Below, piece after piece: positions 14,181 through 17,890 of a stretch of 17,890 bases of DNA. The stretch covers positions 1-17,890 of the forward strand of contig CALKYI010000506.1 in assembly GCA_938003665.1 (NCBI GenBank), given 5' to 3'. Numbering within the stretch: position 1 is the stretch's first letter; each line of letters begins with the position of its first letter. The stretch comes from an uncultured Flavobacteriales bacterium (GTDB taxonomy: Bacteria; Bacteroidota; Bacteroidia; Flavobacteriales_D; Sanyastnellaceae). The position numbers and the translations under genes are program-made. Under the pieces are notes generated by a model. That model saw only the letters and a program-made list of their open reading frames with translations. It had not been told where the DNA came from and ran no database searches.

Positions 14181-15092
14181 TTAACGCACCACGAGCTTCG
14201 AAGCCCATCGGCCCGAGGCGGCGGTGAATTGAACCGTGTACACGCCGGGTGAAAGGGTGCTGATGTCCAAGGTGGGGTTGCTTTGCTGAACGGGAACCTG
14301 AAGGGCTTCACGTCCTAGCGCATCGGTGAATGTCGCTGTACCAGCACCTGTTGTGCCCAGTTGGACGGCGGCAGACGCAGGGTTGGGGAACATGCTGAGT
14401 TCCTGCGCAGGCAGCCACTCGCTGATGCCGTTGATGAAACCGCTCACGATGTCCTCCGCGTAGCGAGGCTCAATTTTGTACTCCTCGAAGGTGTAGTGAA
14501 TGCATCCCGTGATGGAGTAGTACTCGTCCTGAATCCAACCGTCTTCTGGCAAGTACATGTAGTCGTTGGTTTTGACTTCACCGCTGCCGTCGTCGAAGAT
14601 GGCTTCACCGTAGTCGGCATCGGGATTGGTGCAAATGGCGTTCACGATTTGCACGAGGCAACCTTCGTAGGCTTCGCTGGAGGCCAATTCGCCGGTCGTC
14701 ACGATGGAAGGGGTCGGCAGGTCGTTGCCCGAGCTAACGGTTTCGAAGTAGCTGATGTTCACCAATTCGGTTACGTCGTAGTACTCAGCAACCTCGCCTT
14801 CGATGATGATCTCATCGCCGATTTCGGGCGCTTGGGTGTTGTCGTACACAAAGATGCCGTTCCAAGGCCCTTCACCGTCCTGGATGAAGTAGCCGATGAC
14901 GCCTGACGTGGCTGAAGTGACGTTGTTGGCGGTGACAATGCCCGTGGTGGTCACGGACAAACCGACCAGCGGTGAGCTGAACAACTCGCCTTGGATTTCG
15001 GCAATGGTGTTTGTCACAGCTTGTGCCGACGCATTTGTTTGAAGTCCGAAGGCCAATCCGAGAGCGAGGCCCAGCGCGTAAATGTGTTTCAT
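14181..15092 (-). CDS. Secreted OB-fold (YhcR/nuclease-associated type) protein with T9SS type A sorting domain
   Basis: I take the ATG at 15092 (303 residues), because MKHIYALGLALGLAFGLQTNASAQ is an excellent signal peptide given here as MKHIYALGLALG plus ASAQ at 21-24; the frame is open 20 codons further upstream without support. Residues about 25-220 resemble the OB-fold domain found in secreted nucleases and lamin-tail proteins: an early VGLSVTTTGIVTA, then GYFIQDGEGPWNGIFVY, EIGDEIIIEGEVAEY and a closing IEPRYAEDIV. No nuclease catalytic domain follows. From about residue 231 comes a T9SS type A domain: ELSMFPNPAS, then TFTDALGRE, LSPGVYTVQF and the end SKLVVR. The protein should be exported by Sec and then the type IX system to the surface. 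Its ligand is unknown. A strong terminator follows. Confidence 0.88.
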   Translation of the reverse strand: MKHIYALGLALGLAFGLQTNASAQAVTNTIAEIQGELFSSPLVGLSVTTTGIVTANNVTSATSGVIGYFIQDGEGPWNGIFVYDNTQAPEIGDEIIIEGEVAEYYDVTELVNISYFETVSSGNDLPTPSIVTTGELASSEAYEGCLVQIVNAICTNPDADYGEAIFDDGSGEVKTNDYMYLPEDGWIQDEYYSITGCIHYTFEEYKIEPRYAEDIVSGFINGISEWLPAQELSMFPNPASAAVQLGTTGAGTATFTDALGREALQVPVQQSNPTLDISTLSPGVYTVQFTAASGRWASKLVVR

Positions 15093-15111
15093 GAGGAGGA
15101 TTTTGTGAATG

Positions 15112-15119
15112 TACCTTTG
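15112..15119 (+). promoter_or_regulatory. -7 promoter box for the SDR/amidohydrolase/SCO operon
   Basis: TACCTTTG is an exact TAnnTTTG match, 14 bases before the SDR ATG at 15134. TTTC at 15087-15090 lies 21 bases upstream and is a near match to the -33 TTTG. It sits in the 41-base gap between the divergent secreted protein gene and the SDR gene. Confidence 0.55.
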
Positions 15120-15133
15120 AAGGGCAAAGAGAA

Positions 15134-15898
15134 ATGAAAAATCACGAAACACAAAATGCGCCCGGTCGCATGTTCATTACCGGCGCAACGTCGGGTTTTG
15201 GAGAGGCCGTCGCGCGCATGGCTGCGAAAGCGGGGTATGCCTTGGTATTGACAGGGCGACGGGCAGATCGGTTGAAGGCCCTGCAGGCTGAATTGGGCGA
15301 CGCGGTGCGGCACGTGCTGTGTTTTGATGTGCGCGACCGCGAAGGAACGGCTGAAGCCATCCAGCGGTGCAGCGCCGACTTCATCCCGACCGTTCTCGTC
15401 AACAACGCCGGTCTGGCCGTGGGGCGCGAGCCCATCGATCAAGGCGTTTACGACGATTGGGACCGAATGATCGACACCAATGTCAAAGGCCTGCTCAACG
15501 TGACCCGCGAATGGACCCCGCACATGGTGCCCGGTTCCCGCATCATCAACATCGGCAGTGTGGCTGGACGCCAAGCCTATCCGGGCGGGGCGGTGTACAA
15601 CGCATCCAAGTTTGCCGTGCACGGCCTAACCCAAGCCATGCGCATGGACCTCTTGCCGCGTGGTATCCAAGTGGCGCAGGTGGCTCCGGGGGCAGCCGAG
15701 ACGGAATTCAGTGTGGTGCGGTTCAAAGGCGACGAGGCGGCGGCCAATGCGGTGTACGGCGGATACACGCCGCTTTCCGCAGAAGATGTGGCCGACGCAG
15801 TGATGTACATCGCGACGCGGCCTGAACACGTGAGCATTCAGGATGTTTTGATCATGCCTGCTGCGCAAGCAAGCGCTTACCATTTTCACAAATCATGA
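15134..15898 (+). CDS. Short-chain dehydrogenase/reductase (SDR), YdfG-like
   Basis: A 254-residue classical SDR. The coenzyme motif is TGATSGFG (16-23), followed by TGRR (40-43), whose basic residues favour NADP(H). NNAG is at 90-93, and the catalytic tetrad is N116, S142 (NIGSVAG), Y155 and K159 (YNASK). The PGAAETEF segment after strand six is typical of the group around E. coli YdfG, an NADP-dependent 3-hydroxy acid (serine/malonic semialdehyde) dehydrogenase. The protein is cytoplasmic. Its true substrate cannot be told from sequence. The stop overlaps the amidohydrolase start by ATGA (15895-15898), so both are probably made from one transcript starting at the -7 box upstream. Confidence 0.93.
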   Translation: MKNHETQNAPGRMFITGATSGFGEAVARMAAKAGYALVLTGRRADRLKALQAELGDAVRHVLCFDVRDREGTAEAIQRCSADFIPTVLVNNAGLAVGREPIDQGVYDDWDRMIDTNVKGLLNVTREWTPHMVPGSRIINIGSVAGRQAYPGGAVYNASKFAVHGLTQAMRMDLLPRGIQVAQVAPGAAETEFSVVRFKGDEAAANAVYGGYTPLSAEDVADAVMYIATRPEHVSIQDVLIMPAAQASAYHFHKS

Positions 15899-17571
15899 AG
15901 ACGAAAACACAGTTCGTGTGCTGGGGCCTCTTGTGCTTGATCGGGATGTTCGGCTGGACCGGTTGTTCATTTCAGTCAGAACGGGTGGACTTAATTGTCC
16001 ACAACGGAGTCGTGTTGACCCTCGATGGAGCCAACACGATCGCTCAAGCCGTCGCAGTGGACAGCGGTCGCGTAGTTGCGGTCGGTCCCGAGCGCGCCAT
16101 ATTAAATCAGTATGCAGCCGATTTGTCCGTGGACTTGCGTGGCGGAGTGCTGACGCCGGGCCTAATGGATGGACACTCCCACTTAATTGGGTATGCCGAC
16201 GGGCTGCTTGAGGCCAATTTGTTTGGCACGACCAGCTGGGAAGATGCCGTAGAACGCGTCGTAAAGCACCAGGCCGAATGGCCGAGTGAATGGGCCGTAG
16301 GCCGGGGTTGGGACCAAAACGACTGGGACAGTCAAGCATTCCCGGATCGAACACTGCTCGATGCCGCCTTCCCGGATCAGCCCGTGGCGTTGGAGCGCAT
16401 TGATGGCCACGCATTGGTGGTAAATGGTGAGGCGTTGCGCCGGGCGGGTCTGCTGCAAGGAGGGGTACCAGCGATTGAAGGGGGAGAAGTGGTGCTTGAT
16501 GCGGACGGAGTTCCAACGGGCGTCCTCGTTGACAATGCATGCGGATTGGTCAGTGGCATCATTCCGGCTCAGCCGGAGTCGCGGAGGCTCGAGGCCTTAA
16601 TGGATGCGCAGGCAAATTTGTTGGCTCACGGGATTGTCGGGGTGACCGATGCCGGGTTGTCGCCGGCCGAAATTGAACGAATCGATGCACTGCAACAATC
16701 CGGTGCACTCAAACTGCGGGTGAACGCCTTGGTTTCGGCGAGCGATGACAACATTGCCTGGCTGGTGGATTCGGGTAGGCGTATCGAAGATTGGCTGGTC
16801 GTAAACGGCGTTAAGTTCTACATGGACGGTGCATTGGGCTCACGTGGTGCCCTCCTCCGACAGCCGTACAGCGACCGCACAGGTTGGTTCGGATTGGCCA
16901 CCCAACGTGAACAGGAATTCAAACGTCAAATTGAGACACTGCACGGGCATGGCCTGCAGGCTGCCACGCATTGCATCGGCGATTCGGCTACGGCCCTAGT
17001 GTTGGACGCCTACGCTGATGTCCTCGAGGGATCCAATGATCTGCGGTGGCGCATCGAGCATGCGCAGGTGGTGTCCGAGGAGGACGTGGCACGGTTCGGC
17101 AACTACAGTGTGATCCCATCGGTTCAGCCGACGCACGCGACAAGCGACATGTACTGGGCAGGGGAGCGGCTAGGGAGAAATCGGATCCGCCGCGCGTATG
17201 CCTACCAAGAGCTGTTGCAAGCGTTGGGGATGACGGCACTCGGAACGGATTTTCCTGTGGAAGACATTGATCCCCGCAAAACGTTCGCTGCTGCCGTGGC
17301 GCGCATGGACGCGGAGGGTTACCCGGTGGGAGGCTTTCAACCAGAAAACGCATTGACTCCAGAACAAGCCTTGCGCGGCATGACCCAATGGGTCGCGTTG
17401 GCCCAATACCAAGAAAATGCCCTGGGCACGATTGAAATCGGCAAATGGGCCGACTTTACGTGGATGGATCGGAATTGGCTTGAAGTGGACGCGCAATCCG
17501 TGCGTGACACACGTATATATGGAACGTGCATCGCCGGCGAGTGGTGTTACTTGGAATCGGAGCGTCCATGA
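15895..17571 (+). CDS. Lipoprotein amidohydrolase, YtcJ-like (Amidohydro_3)
   Basis: A 558-residue metal-dependent hydrolase with a lipoprotein signal: hydrophobic residues 8-20 and a WTGC lipobox with C24, followed by Ser. It is therefore likely anchored in the inner or outer membrane facing the periplasm, or at the cell surface. The small beta-sandwich (VDLIVHNGVVLTLDG, about 31-45) and the TIM barrel follow. Metal-site residues are H94/H96 in MDGHSHL, K307 in VKFYMDGALGSRG, H359 in AATHCIGDSA, H389 in RIEHAQ and D452 in LGTDFPVED, all as expected for this group. Relatives hydrolyse amide bonds in diverse compounds; the substrate here is unknown. It overlaps the SDR upstream and the SCO gene downstream by four bases each. 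Confidence 0.93.
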   Translation: MKTKTQFVCWGLLCLIGMFGWTGCSFQSERVDLIVHNGVVLTLDGANTIAQAVAVDSGRVVAVGPERAILNQYAADLSVDLRGGVLTPGLMDGHSHLIGYADGLLEANLFGTTSWEDAVERVVKHQAEWPSEWAVGRGWDQNDWDSQAFPDRTLLDAAFPDQPVALERIDGHALVVNGEALRRAGLLQGGVPAIEGGEVVLDADGVPTGVLVDNACGLVSGIIPAQPESRRLEALMDAQANLLAHGIVGVTDAGLSPAEIERIDALQQSGALKLRVNALVSASDDNIAWLVDSGRRIEDWLVVNGVKFYMDGALGSRGALLRQPYSDRTGWFGLATQREQEFKRQIETLHGHGLQAATHCIGDSATALVLDAYADVLEGSNDLRWRIEHAQVVSEEDVARFGNYSVIPSVQPTHATSDMYWAGERLGRNRIRRAYAYQELLQALGMTALGTDFPVEDIDPRKTFAAAVARMDAEGYPVGGFQPENALTPEQALRGMTQWVALAQYQENALGTIEIGKWADFTWMDRNWLEVDAQSVRDTRIYGTCIAGEWCYLESERP

Positions 17572-17890
17572 AGAACTCCATTCTCCGCTCCCCGTTGACG
17601 TGGTTGTTGGTGGTTTTTGCTGTGGGGGTAGCCATTGGCATTGTCGAATTGACCCCGGAACGGAGCCTTCCCGTCATCCAGCCCCATGAATTGAACCCCG
17701 CCCTGGTCGATCCGGCGTTGTGGTCCAATGAGGATCACCGCATCTTGGATTTCGAATTGGTCAATCACTTAGGCGACAGCGTCACCTTGAAAGACGTAAA
17801 AGGCGAAGTGCTCATCAGCGACTTTTTCTTCAGCCGCTGTGCGACCATTTGCCCCATCATGACGTCCAATTTGCGCGCCGTGCCGAAGGC
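17568..17890 (+). CDS. SCO1/SenC-family protein (3' end cut by window)
   Basis: The frame starts with the ATG at 17568, inside the amidohydrolase stop (ATGA), and stays open to the window end: 107 complete codons. The N-terminus has one hydrophobic segment (about residues 11-27), a membrane anchor that would leave the rest in the periplasm. After it comes the thioredoxin-like SCO domain: LVNHLGDSVTLKDVKGEVLI (about 64-83) and the copper-binding motif SRCATICP with C91 and C95, the CxxxC of SCO proteins. The third ligand, a downstream His, would be beyond the window. SCO proteins deliver copper or act as thiol reductants in building the CuA centre of cytochrome oxidase. Its full length and a possible fusion cannot be seen. 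Confidence 0.9.
   Translation, partial: MKNSILRSPLTWLLVVFAVGVAIGIVELTPERSLPVIQPHELNPALVDPALWSNEDHRILDFELVNHLGDSVTLKDVKGEVLISDFFFSRCATICPIMTSNLRAVPK

Noticed and set aside
15093..15152. Upstream extension of the OB-fold protein frame
   Set aside because: It would place 20 residues before a clean signal peptide and overlap the SDR start at 15134.
1..17890. Defence, mobile, CRISPR, tRNA or rRNA elements
   Set aside because: I found no regular direct-repeat array, no transposase or integrase motifs, no paired terminal repeats and no tRNA-like or rRNA-like sequence. Almost all bases are accounted for by housekeeping or metabolic genes.

Overview
The window looks like ordinary chromosomal DNA from a member of the Bacteroidota, most likely a marine-type Flavobacteriales relative (Cryomorphaceae/Schleiferiaceae-like) with fairly GC-rich coding DNA. 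The evidence is a C-terminal type IX secretion (T9SS) sorting domain, a 7TMR-DISM-type sensor kinase, promoters fitting the Bacteroidota -7 consensus TAnnTTTG, and start codons without usable Shine-Dalgarno sequences. Every gene call is read from the translated sequence by motif; no database search was possible.

Layout. 1-2018 (+): the 3' part of a membrane histidine kinase and its overlapping response regulator. 2019-3107 (-): an M42 metallopeptidase. 3201-9046 (-): a fatty-acid beta-oxidation operon, transcribed as MarR regulator, FadN-type hydratase/dehydrogenase, FadA thiolase and FadE acyl-CoA dehydrogenase, ending in a hairpin terminator. 9123-9791 (-): a LolD-type ABC ATPase, divergent from sucC (9862-11073, +). 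11085-11723 (-): an O-methyltransferase. 11791-12462 (-): a secreted cysteine-rich protein with MopE-like and dockerin-like motifs. 12541-14132 (+): an eIF1/SUI1-family factor overlapping a THUMP-type RNA methyltransferase. 14181-15092 (-): a secreted OB-fold protein with a T9SS signal. 15134-17890 (+): an SDR oxidoreductase, a lipoprotein amidohydrolase and a SCO-family protein that runs off the window.

How the genes work together. FadE, FadN and FadA supply all four steps of the beta-oxidation spiral, and the MarR protein encoded first in the same transcript is the obvious candidate regulator. A perfect 14-bp palindrome lies just upstream of the marR start and would fit as its operator. SucC (TCA cycle) is metabolically downstream but separately transcribed. 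The SUI1/methyltransferase pair is translation-related. The SDR/amidohydrolase/SCO genes are tightly coupled, but their shared purpose is not clear.

I found no tRNA or rRNA genes, CRISPR arrays, insertion sequences, phage genes or recognisable defence system. No gene-free stretch exceeds 100 bases. I see no convincing evidence of an entirely new system. The most interesting points are the regulatory architecture of the fad operon, several start codons only 3-7 bases from a -7-like box (possible leaderless mRNAs), five identical ATGA gene overlaps, and two secreted proteins of unclear function.
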